Shown here: in pieces, positions 1-7,950 of the stretch
Numbering within the stretch: position 1 is the first letter of the stretch
How the letters are laid out: each line of letters starts with the position of its first letter
Assembly (NCBI GenBank): GCA_002373165.1
Contig: DFJS01000091.1
Span: 1-20,432, forward strand
Length of the DNA: 20,432 nt
Source of the DNA: Ruminococcus sp. UBA3665
Lineage (GTDB): Bacteria; Bacillota; Clostridia; Oscillospirales; Ruminococcaceae
Direction of reading: 5' to 3'
The notes under the pieces: model-generated
Databases searched by the model: none
Told to the model about the DNA's origin: nothing
The model's input: the letters and a program-made list of their open reading frames with translations, nothing else
Position numbers and translations under genes: made by a program

Positions 1-634
1 CACAACAACGACAACATCCACAACAGGCACAACAACAACTACGGTACATGCAGAAAGCGTTCTGAATGAAGATCAAACCAAACCTTACACGGACAGCTTT
101 ATTGACATTGTATCATCTGAAACAACTACCGCACATCTTTACACTGATTCTGAATTTAACTGGGAAGAATCAGAAACGGAAACAGAAACCGGAAAGATCG
201 GCTTCTCGGAAGAATCTACAGAAACAGAAACAGAAACCGGAAAGATCGGCTTCTCGGAAGAATCTAAAGAAACGGAAACAGAAACCGGAAAGATTGACTT
301 CTCGGAAGAATCTACGGAGACGGAAACAGAAACCGGAAAGATTGACTTCTCGGAAGAATCTACAGAGACGGAAACAGAAACCGGAAGTACGGATTCTACA
401 GAGGCAAGCACATCTAAGACGGCATCTTCCACAACAAGTACCACAAAAACTACCACCGCAAGACCTACAACAACTACTCAGGCAGCAGCAACGACGAATT
501 ACAAGGCAACAACAAATTACGGCGCAGCAACAACCAGTCCTAAGACCAGCTCTGAAGGAATTACGCTGATTCTGGCACTGATGGCAGTATCCGGAGTGGC
601 TCTGGCAATCACGCGCAAAAAAGATGATGATTAA
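1..634 (+). CDS. Thr/Glu-rich repeat surface protein, C-terminal part (5' end outside window)
   Basis: An open frame enters from the left edge (first full codon at 2) and stops with TAA at 632-634. It starts with a Thr-rich run, has a short mixed segment, then four and a half copies of a 16-residue acidic repeat (ETETETGKIGFSEEST type), then a second Thr/Ala-rich linker. It ends in a hydrophobic segment (LILALMAVSGVALAI) and a short charged tail (TRKKDDD). This architecture is that of a wall- or membrane-anchored exported protein of Gram-positive bacteria, with linkers holding a domain away from the envelope. The residues before the membrane segment (SPKTSSEG) sit where a sortase signal would be but are not LPXTG, so covalent anchoring is doubtful. 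The functional domain lies upstream of the window. A terminator follows about 25 nt after the stop. Confident as a CDS; function unknown. Confidence 0.8.
   Translation, partial: TTTTTSTTGTTTTTVHAESVLNEDQTKPYTDSFIDIVSSETTTAHLYTDSEFNWEESETETETGKIGFSEESTETETETGKIGFSEESKETETETGKIDFSEESTETETETGKIDFSEESTETETETGSTDSTEASTSKTASSTTSTTKTTTARPTTTTQAAATTNYKATTNYGAATTSPKTSSEGITLILALMAVSGVALAITRKKDDD
173..388 (+). repeat. 48-bp in-frame tandem repeat, 4.5 copies
   Basis: Copies start at 173, 221, 269 and 317; a half copy covers 365-388. Each encodes 16 residues of the form ETETETGKI(G/D)FSEES(T/K). Copies 1-2 have ATCGGC where copies 3-4 have ATTGAC, so the array grew by duplication of neighbouring units. 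The 48-bp length keeps the frame, so changes in copy number would alter protein length without breaking it. Confidence 0.92.
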
Positions 635-657
635 TCATCGGCTGAAAAGCAAAAAAT

Positions 658-690
658 AAGAAGGACGGCGAAAAGCCGTCCTTCTTTTTA
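658..690. terminator. Bidirectional rho-independent terminator
   Basis: A perfect 12-bp stem (AAGAAGGACGGC, 658-669, pairing with 675-686) with a short GAAAA loop is followed by T-rich sequence. On the other strand the same stem is followed by TTATTTTTT. It therefore suits both the plus-strand surface protein gene ending at 634 and the minus-strand protease gene ending at 728. Confidence 0.9.
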
Positions 691-727
691 TGTTTATGTT
701 TATATTTATGTGATGGCAGGAAAAGGA

Positions 728-3106
728 TTAGTTTTCGATAGCAGGAGTCCAATAGGATTCGTTATACATGTCTGTAAATCGGTACATGATACGAACTGCG
801 CCGTCTCCGACTTCGGTATTGCTGATTGTCATGGTATCGGAAACGGTCATAGTATCTCCGAGGTAGTAGCTGTCCTGATAGCTGCCGTCATAAGAATAAT
901 AATCGCAGAGAAAATCGAGCGTATCGCCGATCTGGAGCTCTGTCATATTCTTGGGGACAGTATCTGTTTCCTGATTGATATAATCAGTGGATGCGCCGGC
1001 GATATAGCCGGAAGGATGTTCCTGATCGAAGACAAGAATCAGGCTGACGCGGTCGCCGTTGAGCATGGCGGGAACATAGCCGGTAATAGTATAGTCATCG
1101 CCGTTTTCAACGGTATCCATGTGATAATAGGCAACCGGCTGCTGATTGATGGAAAGCCAGGTTCTGTCGATATCGGCAACAAGAGCACCCGTTTCGTCGA
1201 AACTGTAAAGATTGTCAAGACCTAAATCTACATAACCGGAACCGTCGTCATAGAACATGTTTAAATCCAGCTGATGCACCATAGCCCACTGTGTTTCAGG
1301 AAGTGTCATGGTATATTGACCGGATTCGTTCTGAGTCCAGATCAGATTGGAAGCATCAAAATAATTCATGGAAATATAATCGGCTGCCTGTGAATCGGAA
1401 ACATCACTGTCACTCATAAAGCCGATATTGGAATCATCAAGGCCTGTAATGCTTCTGCCGGAGCCGGAGGGACTGGAAAGAAAAGCAGAAAGCAGGGAGC
1501 CGATCATATCTGCGCCGCCGTTTGACAGGAAGGAACCACCCATATCCAGAAGGGAAGAAACAGGGGAGTTCGTACCGCCTGCGGCAATCTGGCCGGTTGT
1601 TTCCAGTTTGGCAAACTGCCGGATACAGTTGCTGTAATCGCTGTCCATGCCGATCTGGTTATAAGTCGAGCAGGCTTTGTCTACATAGGAAGTGCGCTGA
1701 TAGGGAAAATAAATCGAAACGCCGTAAGCATTGGACATGTTGGAAGAAGTACGGTTATATTTGACCGCGCTTTTGATTGCTTTGCTGAGTGCCTGACCTT
1801 CCGGGGTATTGACATTTTCTGCAAAGTGAACCAGATCAATCTGGTCGATTTTGGAACTCTGTGCAAATTCTCTGGTGGTATATCTTGCCTGAGAAAGTGC
1901 CTGATATTCCTGGTTAGAAATTTTATTGCTGATAGATTTGGAAAATGCCGAAAGATTAGAGGGAACAGTATTCGCAAATTCGGCAAGATCAATGACAGAG
2001 AGCGTTGTTTTCTGGCCGCGGCATTTTTCATCACATTTTGTGACAAAATCATCGACAATATTTTTTCCGATTTCTACAGTGGAAAGAGATGTATTATTTC
2101 CCAGATTAGTAAGCCAGTTGGTATAATACCAGCCGATACCGGGTTCTGTTTCTTCCGAGGCAACAAGATAATCGGCATAGTCATTCAGCATCAGGGCAGT
2201 TTCGGCAGTAGCCATCAGGCAGGCATCAAAGCCGATAAAATCAAATTTCATGCCGGCAGTTTTCAGAGCCTGATTAATGCCGGAAAGTGACATGGAACCG
2301 CTGGATTTGAATTTTTCGTCATAGCCGTACCCGGAAACAGAGCCGCCGCCGTGATCCCATAGGATTAATTCATTCCGGCTGGCAGGGAAATTCTTGCTGC
2401 AATACTGGATGAAATTGGAAAGCGTAGCCGGGTCAGTCATTGATTTTGCGCCGTCATCGCTGACAAGCGGTTTCAGTCCGCCGCTGACAACCTGATAAAT
2501 CTGGTTTGTCTGATTGCTGATGCCGGAAGTCTTCCAGTTGGAACAGCCGCCGGTGTAGACGATGATTTTTACATTATCGCCATACTTGGCATTGGCCATT
2601 TCCTGAAGATCGGAAGAGGACATGCCGTATTTGGATTCCAGATCTGTGCCGCACATGTAAATCATGATAGTGACAGTATCTTTGCTGTTTCCCAGAATGC
2701 TGGTATATTTGCCGCGTGAACCAGCTGCAACAGAGGTGTCTGCATTGCCGCCGGAACTCGCAAAGTAATTGTTTCCGGAAGAGGCATTGGCAAATCCGGC
2801 CGGGGTCTGCCCGGAGACAGAACTGATAATGCTGCTGCCTGTTCCCGTACTGCCGGTGCTGACGGAAGAAGCAGGAGAAGAAGTATCAGAAGAATCAAAT
2901 CCGCCGCCGAATAAAAGAGAAATAATAACGGCAAGCAAGGCAAGTCCGCCGCCGCCGGCTGCGGCTTTTGTGCCGATGCCGCCGGATTTTCCCTGTCCGC
3001 CTGCACCTACCTGACCTGTGCCCAGCCCTTCGCCGCGCCTGTGAACGCCGCTTCCGCCAGATGTCACGTTTTTTTCTCTGGAACGTGGTCTGTTGTTCGG
3101 ATCCAT
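728..3106 (-). CDS. Clostripain-related cysteine peptidase (family C11), membrane-anchored
   Basis: 792 residues from ATG at 3106. This start has GGAGG at good spacing; the frame stays open another 86 codons upstream, but those cross the promoter and look non-coding. The N-terminus (about 1-54) is polar and Gly-rich (RRGEGLGTGQVG), followed by one membrane segment (about 55-68) and a Ser/Thr/Gly linker. The peptidase core starts near 144 (VTIMIYMCGTDLES). The catalytic dyad of clan CD is visible as His252 in LILWDHGGG and Cys296 in IGFDACLMA. About 370 C-terminal residues form an extra domain that I cannot assign. C11 enzymes cleave after Arg or Lys, often after autoprocessing. With no cleavable signal peptide, the protein is probably held in the membrane with the catalytic part outside. 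It is divergent from the DUF2079 gene and ends at the shared terminator at 658-690. Confidence 0.9.
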   Translation of the reverse strand: MDPNNRPRSREKNVTSGGSGVHRRGEGLGTGQVGAGGQGKSGGIGTKAAAGGGGLALLAVIISLLFGGGFDSSDTSSPASSVSTGSTGTGSSIISSVSGQTPAGFANASSGNNYFASSGGNADTSVAAGSRGKYTSILGNSKDTVTIMIYMCGTDLESKYGMSSSDLQEMANAKYGDNVKIIVYTGGCSNWKTSGISNQTNQIYQVVSGGLKPLVSDDGAKSMTDPATLSNFIQYCSKNFPASRNELILWDHGGGSVSGYGYDEKFKSSGSMSLSGINQALKTAGMKFDFIGFDACLMATAETALMLNDYADYLVASEETEPGIGWYYTNWLTNLGNNTSLSTVEIGKNIVDDFVTKCDEKCRGQKTTLSVIDLAEFANTVPSNLSAFSKSISNKISNQEYQALSQARYTTREFAQSSKIDQIDLVHFAENVNTPEGQALSKAIKSAVKYNRTSSNMSNAYGVSIYFPYQRTSYVDKACSTYNQIGMDSDYSNCIRQFAKLETTGQIAAGGTNSPVSSLLDMGGSFLSNGGADMIGSLLSAFLSSPSGSGRSITGLDDSNIGFMSDSDVSDSQAADYISMNYFDASNLIWTQNESGQYTMTLPETQWAMVHQLDLNMFYDDGSGYVDLGLDNLYSFDETGALVADIDRTWLSINQQPVAYYHMDTVENGDDYTITGYVPAMLNGDRVSLILVFDQEHPSGYIAGASTDYINQETDTVPKNMTELQIGDTLDFLCDYYSYDGSYQDSYYLGDTMTVSDTMTISNTEVGDGAVRIMYRFTDMYNESYWTPAIEN

Positions 3107-3145
3107 AATTAAAAACCTCCGTTTGATTGAATTTTTCTGTTTTTT

Positions 3146-3174
3146 AGTATACATGATTTTTTTCAGCTTGTCAA
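3146..3174 (-). promoter_or_regulatory. Sigma-A promoter of the C11 peptidase gene
   Basis: On the minus strand, TTGACA (3174-3169), a 17-bp spacer and TATACT (3151-3146) lie about 40 bp upstream of the ATG at 3106. Confidence 0.8.
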
Positions 3175-3233
3175 GGTTTGAATCTGGAAATGAACTTATT
3201 TTTAGCCTTTTGCATAGAAATGCACCCAGACAA

Positions 3234-3262
3234 TTGACAAATGAAATAGGATATGATATAAT
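3234..3262 (+). promoter_or_regulatory. Consensus sigma-A promoter of the DUF2079 gene
   Basis: TTGACA (3234-3239), a 17-bp spacer and TATAAT (3257-3262), with TGA just before the -10 (extended -10). It is about 60 bp upstream of the start at 3322 and back-to-back with the minus-strand promoter at 3146-3174. Confidence 0.88.
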
Positions 3263-3321
3263 AAAATCTGACGTTTCTGAATTTTGATCCAGACAAAGTA
3301 GAGAAAAAGGAGACTGTAAAA

Positions 3322-5274
3322 ATGAAACAGATTCTGTCAGAACAGAACAGGGAAAGAATTGCATTTATTAAATCTTTTCTGCTAAGATGCGGCATTCCGG
3401 AGATGTTTATGTGCCGCTTTATCGGAATTTATTTCCTGATTTCCGGAATCGTCCTGCAAATACGCAAAGCTGCCGGAGTTCATGCCGTCAATGACTGGAA
3501 AGAATATGTAAGGCAGTTTCCGCTCCGGAACGGAATTTTATGGGTGATTTTCGGGGTGCTCATACTGACGATTATTTATTGTGTTGTGCCGAAAAGATTC
3601 CGGATTGTCGATCAGATTATGCTTTTAATCGGGACGATGTTTTTTTCAATGTCATTGCTGTGGCAGAATGAGAATTATTATTTTGCCATTGCACTCAGCG
3701 GAATTGTCATAGTGTTTGTGGGGCATATGATGGGTAAAATATCGGACGAACAGTTCCGGAAACTGCCTGATGCGGCGGCAGCTGTGATTGTGGCTGTGGT
3801 ATCGCTGGCTGTGGCGGCATTTGTAAGCATTACTTCGGTAATGCATCACAAAGTGTTCGGAACGTCCTGTTTTGACTTCGGCATATTTGTGCAGATGTTC
3901 TATTCGCTTCGGACGACACTGACAGCTGTGACTACCTGCGAACGTGATATGTTTCTGTCGCATTTTAACGTACATGCATCATTTATTTATTATCTGCTTG
4001 TGCCTGTGTATGCAGTTTTCAAAGATGAATGTGTACTGCTGGTATCGCAGGCTGTGCTGGCAATGGGCGGCGTGATTCCGCTGTATCTGATTGCAAAGCG
4101 GCATCATTACGATGGTTTTGCAAGAGTTGCTGTCTGCATGATCTATATTTTTTACAGCGGTCTGCTGGTGCCGTGTTATTATGATTATCATGAAAATTCT
4201 TTTCTGCCTACTATCCTGATGTGGCTGCTGTATGCCATCGATCAGAAAAAAATTATTTTATTATATATCATGACCGTGCTGACCTGCATTGTAAAAGAAG
4301 ATGCGCCGTTATATGTCATCTGCATCGGCATGTATTTTCTGTTTGAGGAAAAAAGCAGGAAGAGACTGCACGGTGCAGTCATGATAGCTGTTTCCGGCAT
4401 TTATTTTCTGCTGATTAATAAATGGCTCGGCGAATACGGCGACGGCGAAATGATGGCATCCAGCCGCTTCGGAAATCTGGTGCTGGAAGGCGGCGACAGC
4501 CTGATGAGTATCGTCGGCAATGTGCTGAGAGATCCGGGATATTTTTTCAGTATGTTTTTAAGAGAGAATATGCTGATTTTCCTGGTTCAGGTACTGATGC
4601 CTCTGCTGTTCATGCCGTTTATGACCAGCAAACTGCGGCGGTTTCTGCTGATTATTCCGTTTGTTATCATGAATCTTGTTATCGGCACTACTTACGGCTA
4701 TGCCGCAAGCATCGGCTATCAGTATATCTTTGGCCCTTCGTGCCTGCTGATTTATATGTCTGTTCTGAATGCAGATGATATGGAATGCCAGAAACGCAAC
4801 AGTTACCTGACCGTTTCTGCCTGTGTCTGCATGCTGACTGCTGTCTGCCTGATATCCGGAAGAATAGGCTATATCAAGGGTTATCAGGAACGCGCAGATT
4901 TTTTCCGCAGTCTGGAAGCCGGTCTGGATGTCGTTCCGGAAGACGGACGCGTAGTCGCAAATGCATGGTTTTTGCCGCATCTGGCCGACCGCAGGGAAAT
5001 TTATATTTTCGACCGGAATGATTTCTATGTCAATGAAGACCTTCGCTCGGATACGCATGATAATTTTTATGAGATTGTAACCGGAATCAAAGATTCACAC
5101 AGATATGATTTCTATGTCATGAGCCGCGGCGATGAAAATACTGCCCTTGCCATTCCGTATCTTGAAGAAGAAGGCTTTGTGCCCTACAGCGAAACAGAGG
5201 ATTATATTATTATTTATGTCAGCAGGAAATATCTGGAAAGTCATCACATGGAACCATTAATCCAAGGAGAGTGA
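3322..5274 (+). CDS. DUF2079 polytopic membrane protein (probable GT-C-like fold)
   Basis: 650 residues; ATG preceded by AAGGAG. Strongly hydrophobic with roughly ten or more membrane segments in the first 500 residues. The DUF2079 hallmark is present: CFDFGIFVQMFYSL (about 183-196), then LSHFNVHASFIYYLLVPVY, later YYDYHENSF and VKEDAPLYV. Acidic residues in the first extracytoplasmic loops and the helix layout recall GT-C glycosyltransferases, which use lipid-linked sugars; that activity is inferred from fold resemblance and is not established for DUF2079. The C-terminal 130 residues are soluble (GYQERADFFRSLEAGLDVVPEDGRVV written in pieces: a nucleotide-sugar role cannot be read from it). 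It heads a two-gene operon with the membrane protein 7 nt downstream. Family assignment is firm, function is not. Confidence 0.82.
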   Translation: MKQILSEQNRERIAFIKSFLLRCGIPEMFMCRFIGIYFLISGIVLQIRKAAGVHAVNDWKEYVRQFPLRNGILWVIFGVLILTIIYCVVPKRFRIVDQIMLLIGTMFFSMSLLWQNENYYFAIALSGIVIVFVGHMMGKISDEQFRKLPDAAAAVIVAVVSLAVAAFVSITSVMHHKVFGTSCFDFGIFVQMFYSLRTTLTAVTTCERDMFLSHFNVHASFIYYLLVPVYAVFKDECVLLVSQAVLAMGGVIPLYLIAKRHHYDGFARVAVCMIYIFYSGLLVPCYYDYHENSFLPTILMWLLYAIDQKKIILLYIMTVLTCIVKEDAPLYVICIGMYFLFEEKSRKRLHGAVMIAVSGIYFLLINKWLGEYGDGEMMASSRFGNLVLEGGDSLMSIVGNVLRDPGYFFSMFLRENMLIFLVQVLMPLLFMPFMTSKLRRFLLIIPFVIMNLVIGTTYGYAASIGYQYIFGPSCLLIYMSVLNADDMECQKRNSYLTVSACVCMLTAVCLISGRIGYIKGYQERADFFRSLEAGLDVVPEDGRVVANAWFLPHLADRREIYIFDRNDFYVNEDLRSDTHDNFYEIVTGIKDSHRYDFYVMSRGDENTALAIPYLEEEGFVPYSETEDYIIIYVSRKYLESHHMEPLIQGE

Positions 5275-5281
5275 AACAGCA

Positions 5282-5959
5282 ATGAGAGAATTATTAATTG
5301 CAACAGCTCCCGTCATGATCTGGGTACTTACTATAACAGAAGCAGTTTTATTGATAGTATTATGCAGAATCTACCGGGAAAAGAAAAATCTGATGCCCCT
5401 GTTTATGGCACTGGTATGCGCCGGACTGGTTTACGATGCCCTGATCATTGCCATAGGCAGATGGATTCCGGAAAGCTTGATGTTCCCGGTCAGCCGGTTA
5501 AGATTTATCAGTCACGGCGTACTGGTTCCCCTGAATCTGCTGACCTGTGGTTATGCAATGAAATGGGACGGAATTAAATTAAAAATCATGTATGGCATTA
5601 CCGGACTGGTTTCTTTCCTGGGACTGCTGTCCGGGATTGCAAGAAAGCTTGAAGTCAAAGAAATGGCTGGTCTGGTGCGCTGTGTGGCTGCGGAAGATTC
5701 TCCCCGATGGGCAGAATCTATTGACAGAATGCTGTCTTACGGCGTAGTGTTCCCGCTGATTATTTTCGGCATTATCGTCTGGATAAAACAGAAAACGCCG
5801 TTCCTGTTTCTGTCCGGTCTGCTGATGTTCGTCTTTGCTGCCCTTGGCCCGGCAACAGGCAATTTCGATATGATTTTCTATATCAGCATGTTCGGAGAAT
5901 TGTTCATGGTTCTGTTTTTCTGGCTTTATGCGAGAAAATATGCAGAACCCCGGACTTAA
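5282..5959 (+). CDS. Unassigned integral membrane protein, about seven helices
   Basis: 225 residues; ATG at 5282 with AAGGAGAG upstream, 7 nt after the stop of the DUF2079 gene, so almost certainly in the same operon. Hydrophobic stretches near residues 6-28, 38-60, 72-93, 101-120, 152-170, 176-193 and 198-217 suggest about seven membrane segments with short loops; one longer polar loop (about 121-150) contains several charged residues. I do not recognise a family motif. The pairing with a DUF2079 protein suggests a shared membrane process such as glycan or lipid handling, but this rests on position only. Confidence 0.8.
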   Translation: MRELLIATAPVMIWVLTITEAVLLIVLCRIYREKKNLMPLFMALVCAGLVYDALIIAIGRWIPESLMFPVSRLRFISHGVLVPLNLLTCGYAMKWDGIKLKIMYGITGLVSFLGLLSGIARKLEVKEMAGLVRCVAAEDSPRWAESIDRMLSYGVVFPLIIFGIIVWIKQKTPFLFLSGLLMFVFAALGPATGNFDMIFYISMFGELFMVLFFWLYARKYAEPRT

Positions 5960-5985
5960 ATTATCAAAGTTTTTCCGGATAAGAC

Positions 5986-6014
5986 TTTACAAATCAGAAT
6001 TTTTGTTGTATAAT
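5986..6014 (+). promoter_or_regulatory. Sigma-A promoter of thrH
   Basis: TTTACA (5986-5991), 17-bp spacer, TATAAT (6009-6014), about 55 bp upstream of the start at 6069. Confidence 0.82.
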
Positions 6015-6068
6015 AAATAAGGGCTTGCCCCGGAATTATTTATTTTATCAATCAGGAGGAATTTTATT

Positions 6069-6671
6069 ATGACAACAATTACCTGTCTCGACCTGGAAGG
6101 CGTTCTTGTGCCTGAAATCTGGATTGCTTTTGCCGAAGCAAGCGGCATCCCGGAACTGAAAAAAACAACCCGCGATGAACCGGATTATAACAAGCTGATG
6201 AATTACAGACTTGCTATCCTGAAAGAACACGGCCTCGGCCTGAAAGAAATTCAGGAAACGATTGCAAAAATCGACCCCATGCCCGGTGCTAAGGAATTTC
6301 TGGACGAACTGCGTTCTGTCTGCCAGGTGATTATCATCAGCGATACGTTTACACAGTTTGCTTCTCCGCTGATGAAAAAACTCGGCTGGCCGACAATCTT
6401 CTGCAATACTCTGGAAGTTGCCGAAAACGGCGAAATTACCGGTTTCCGGATGCGCTGCGAAAAATCTAAATATACTACCGTAAAAGCCCTTCAGTCTATC
6501 GGCTTTGATACAATCGCCAGCGGTGACAGCTATAACGATCTGGGCATGATCCAGGCAAGCAAGGCCGGATTCCTGTTCCGCAGTACAGAACAGATCAAGA
6601 AAGATCATCCGGAACTTCCTGCTTTCGAGACATATGACGAATTGCTGAACGCAATCAAAGCGGCTCTGTAA
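6069..6671 (+). CDS. thrH: ThrH: phosphoserine phosphatase / homoserine phosphotransferase
   Basis: 200 residues with a strong AGGAGG site. It is a HAD-superfamily enzyme closely resembling Pseudomonas ThrH: CLDLEGVLVPEIWIAFAE at the N-terminus, TTRDEPDY, and DTF and GDSYND further on. HAD motifs are intact: nucleophile Asp8 and Glu10 (DLEGV), Ser91 (IISD), a Lys near 132, and Asp153/Asp157 (GDSYND). ThrH of Pseudomonas removes phosphate from phosphoserine and can transfer it to homoserine, linking serine and threonine synthesis; Glu in place of the second Asp of motif I is typical of this family. Length matches. It appears to be a single-gene unit: own promoter at 5986-6014 and terminator at 6689-6720. 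No other amino-acid biosynthesis genes are adjacent. Confidence 0.9.
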   Translation: MTTITCLDLEGVLVPEIWIAFAEASGIPELKKTTRDEPDYNKLMNYRLAILKEHGLGLKEIQETIAKIDPMPGAKEFLDELRSVCQVIIISDTFTQFASPLMKKLGWPTIFCNTLEVAENGEITGFRMRCEKSKYTTVKALQSIGFDTIASGDSYNDLGMIQASKAGFLFRSTEQIKKDHPELPAFETYDELLNAIKAAL

Positions 6672-6688
6672 TCAAATGCAAAAAAATG

Positions 6689-6720
6689 CGGCACTGTAGA
6701 TTTGTGCAGTGCCGTTTTTA
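6689..6720 (+). terminator. Rho-independent terminator after thrH
   Basis: CGGCACTG (6689-6696) pairs with CAGTGCCG (6707-6714) across a 10-nt loop, followed by TTTTTATTTTA. No clear promoter was seen between it and the next gene at 6744, so some read-through may feed that operon. Confidence 0.85.
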
Positions 6721-6743
6721 TTTTAGAAAGGGGAGAATCTTTT

Positions 6744-7115
6744 ATGATGCAAAAAATTTTCGAGTATGCCAAAAATACATATCAGTCACCGCCGGAATAT
6801 CTCTGGGCACGTCTGCCGGAAGCAGCTGTCCTCCGCAATCCGGAAAATAATAAATGGTATGCTGTATTTATGAAAATCGGAAAAGACAAGCTCGGCCTGA
6901 AAGAAACAGATTCTGTATGGGTGATGGATATCAAATGTGATCCGCTTTTGATCGGTTCGCTTCTGGAAATGGACGGCTATTTTCCGGGTTATCATATGAA
7001 TAAAAATCACTGGATCAGCATTCTGCTGGACGGTACGGTCGAAGAAGCCCAGGTGCTGGAACTTCTGGATTTTAGCTATCATCTGACAGAAACAAAGAAA
7101 AAGAAAAAAATATAA
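6744..7115 (+). CDS. MmcQ/YjbR family protein
   Basis: 123 residues. The start is placed at ATG 6744 (or the adjacent ATG at 6747), about 10 nt after AAAGGGGAG; the frame stays open upstream but only through the thrH terminator. Family features are clear: PEYLWARLP near 17-25, a strand pair NKWYAVFMKI (about 36-45), VMDIKCDP (60-67), PGYHMNKNHWISILLDG (81-97) and a C-terminal helix with the family's YHLT. These are small proteins with a YjbR/CyaY-like fold, often annotated as DNA-binding, with poorly defined physiology. The C-terminus is a short Lys-rich tail. First gene of a five-gene same-strand run with 31 nt to the next start. Confidence 0.85.
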   Translation: MMQKIFEYAKNTYQSPPEYLWARLPEAAVLRNPENNKWYAVFMKIGKDKLGLKETDSVWVMDIKCDPLLIGSLLEMDGYFPGYHMNKNHWISILLDGTVEEAQVLELLDFSYHLTETKKKKKI

Positions 7116-7146
7116 TCAGAATCCGGAATTTGGAGGGAATTTTTTT

Positions 7147-7944
7147 ATGAATCCGCTTGAAACAGTAAAAGAATTAAATCACATGCTGCTGGCAGAAATG
7201 CCGGAATACCGCTTGCAGGCAAACAGACTTCATGCAGATGACTATAAAGAACAGAGAATGCTGTTAAGAAGCCTGATGAATTTAAGAAATCCTATGCCGG
7301 TTTCACAGTATTTTCTGGATTTGCAGGATGAATTTCTGCAATCTGAAAACAAAGAAAAGGGAATTATAGATGTCAGCCAGATTTCGGTCAGTCAGAAAGA
7401 TCACAGGCTCTGTATCTGGCAGGGGGATATCACCAGACTTGCCGCCGATGCCGTTGTCAATGCCGCAAATGCGGCTTTGTTAGGATGTTTCATCCCGTGT
7501 CACAAGTGCATCGATAACGCGATTCACTCGGCAGCAGGGGTGCAGCTCCGGGATGTTTGCTTTCAGATGATGCAGAGACAGGGTCACGAAGAAGCAACCG
7601 GTTCGGCCAAAATCACAAAAGGCTACAATCTTCCAGCAAAATATGTAATTCATACTGTAGGGCCAATTATTTATGATGAAGTCACGGCAGAAGATAAACT
7701 CATGCTGGCATCCTGTTATGCCTCCTGTTTGCAGGTGGCCGCTGAAAAGAATCTGGAAAGCATTGCATTCTGCTGTATTTCAACGGGAGAATTTCATTTT
7801 CCGAATGACCTGGCTGCTGAAATCGCAGTCGATACAGTTCAGGCCTATCTGAAACAGAATCCCGGTACCAGTCTGAAAAAAGTGATTTTCAATGTTTTTA
7901 AAGATTTAGATAAAGAAATCTATGAAAATCTTCTGGAAGGATGA
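7147..7944 (+). CDS. Zinc-dependent macrodomain protein-ADP-ribose hydrolase
   Basis: 265 residues; ATG preceded by GGAGGG. An N-terminal helical part (about 1-85) precedes a macrodomain. Visible motifs: GDIT (93-96), VVNAAN (103-108), VIHTVGP (about 167-173) and STGEFHFP (212-219), which forms the distal ribose/phosphate loop. The loop after VVNAAN has Cys114, His119 and Cys121 in LLGCFIPCHKCIDNAIH, the zinc triad of the Zn-macro class known from Staphylococcus aureus and Streptococcus pyogenes, where these enzymes remove ADP-ribose from proteins. In those species the gene sits with a SirTM sirtuin, a GcvH-like protein and a lipoate ligase; none of these is visible here. The next gene begins 6 nt after the stop. 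Confidence 0.9.
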   Translation: MNPLETVKELNHMLLAEMPEYRLQANRLHADDYKEQRMLLRSLMNLRNPMPVSQYFLDLQDEFLQSENKEKGIIDVSQISVSQKDHRLCIWQGDITRLAADAVVNAANAALLGCFIPCHKCIDNAIHSAAGVQLRDVCFQMMQRQGHEEATGSAKITKGYNLPAKYVIHTVGPIIYDEVTAEDKLMLASCYASCLQVAAEKNLESIAFCCISTGEFHFPNDLAAEIAVDTVQAYLKQNPGTSLKKVIFNVFKDLDKEIYENLLEG

Positions 7945-7950
7945 GGACTC

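Noticed and set aside
66..569. 167-codon ORF rich in Lys, Arg and Gln
   Set aside because: It is another frame of the repeat region. The true frame enters from the window edge, ends at 634, and gives Thr-rich linkers plus a membrane anchor.
710..1225. 171-codon plus-strand ORF opposite the protease gene
   Set aside because: Antisense to a well-supported C11 peptidase domain; no ribosome binding site and no family features.
3107..3364. 86-codon upstream extension of the C11 peptidase
   Set aside because: It crosses the promoter at 3146-3174 and part of the divergent gene; ATG 3106 has a good GGAGG site.
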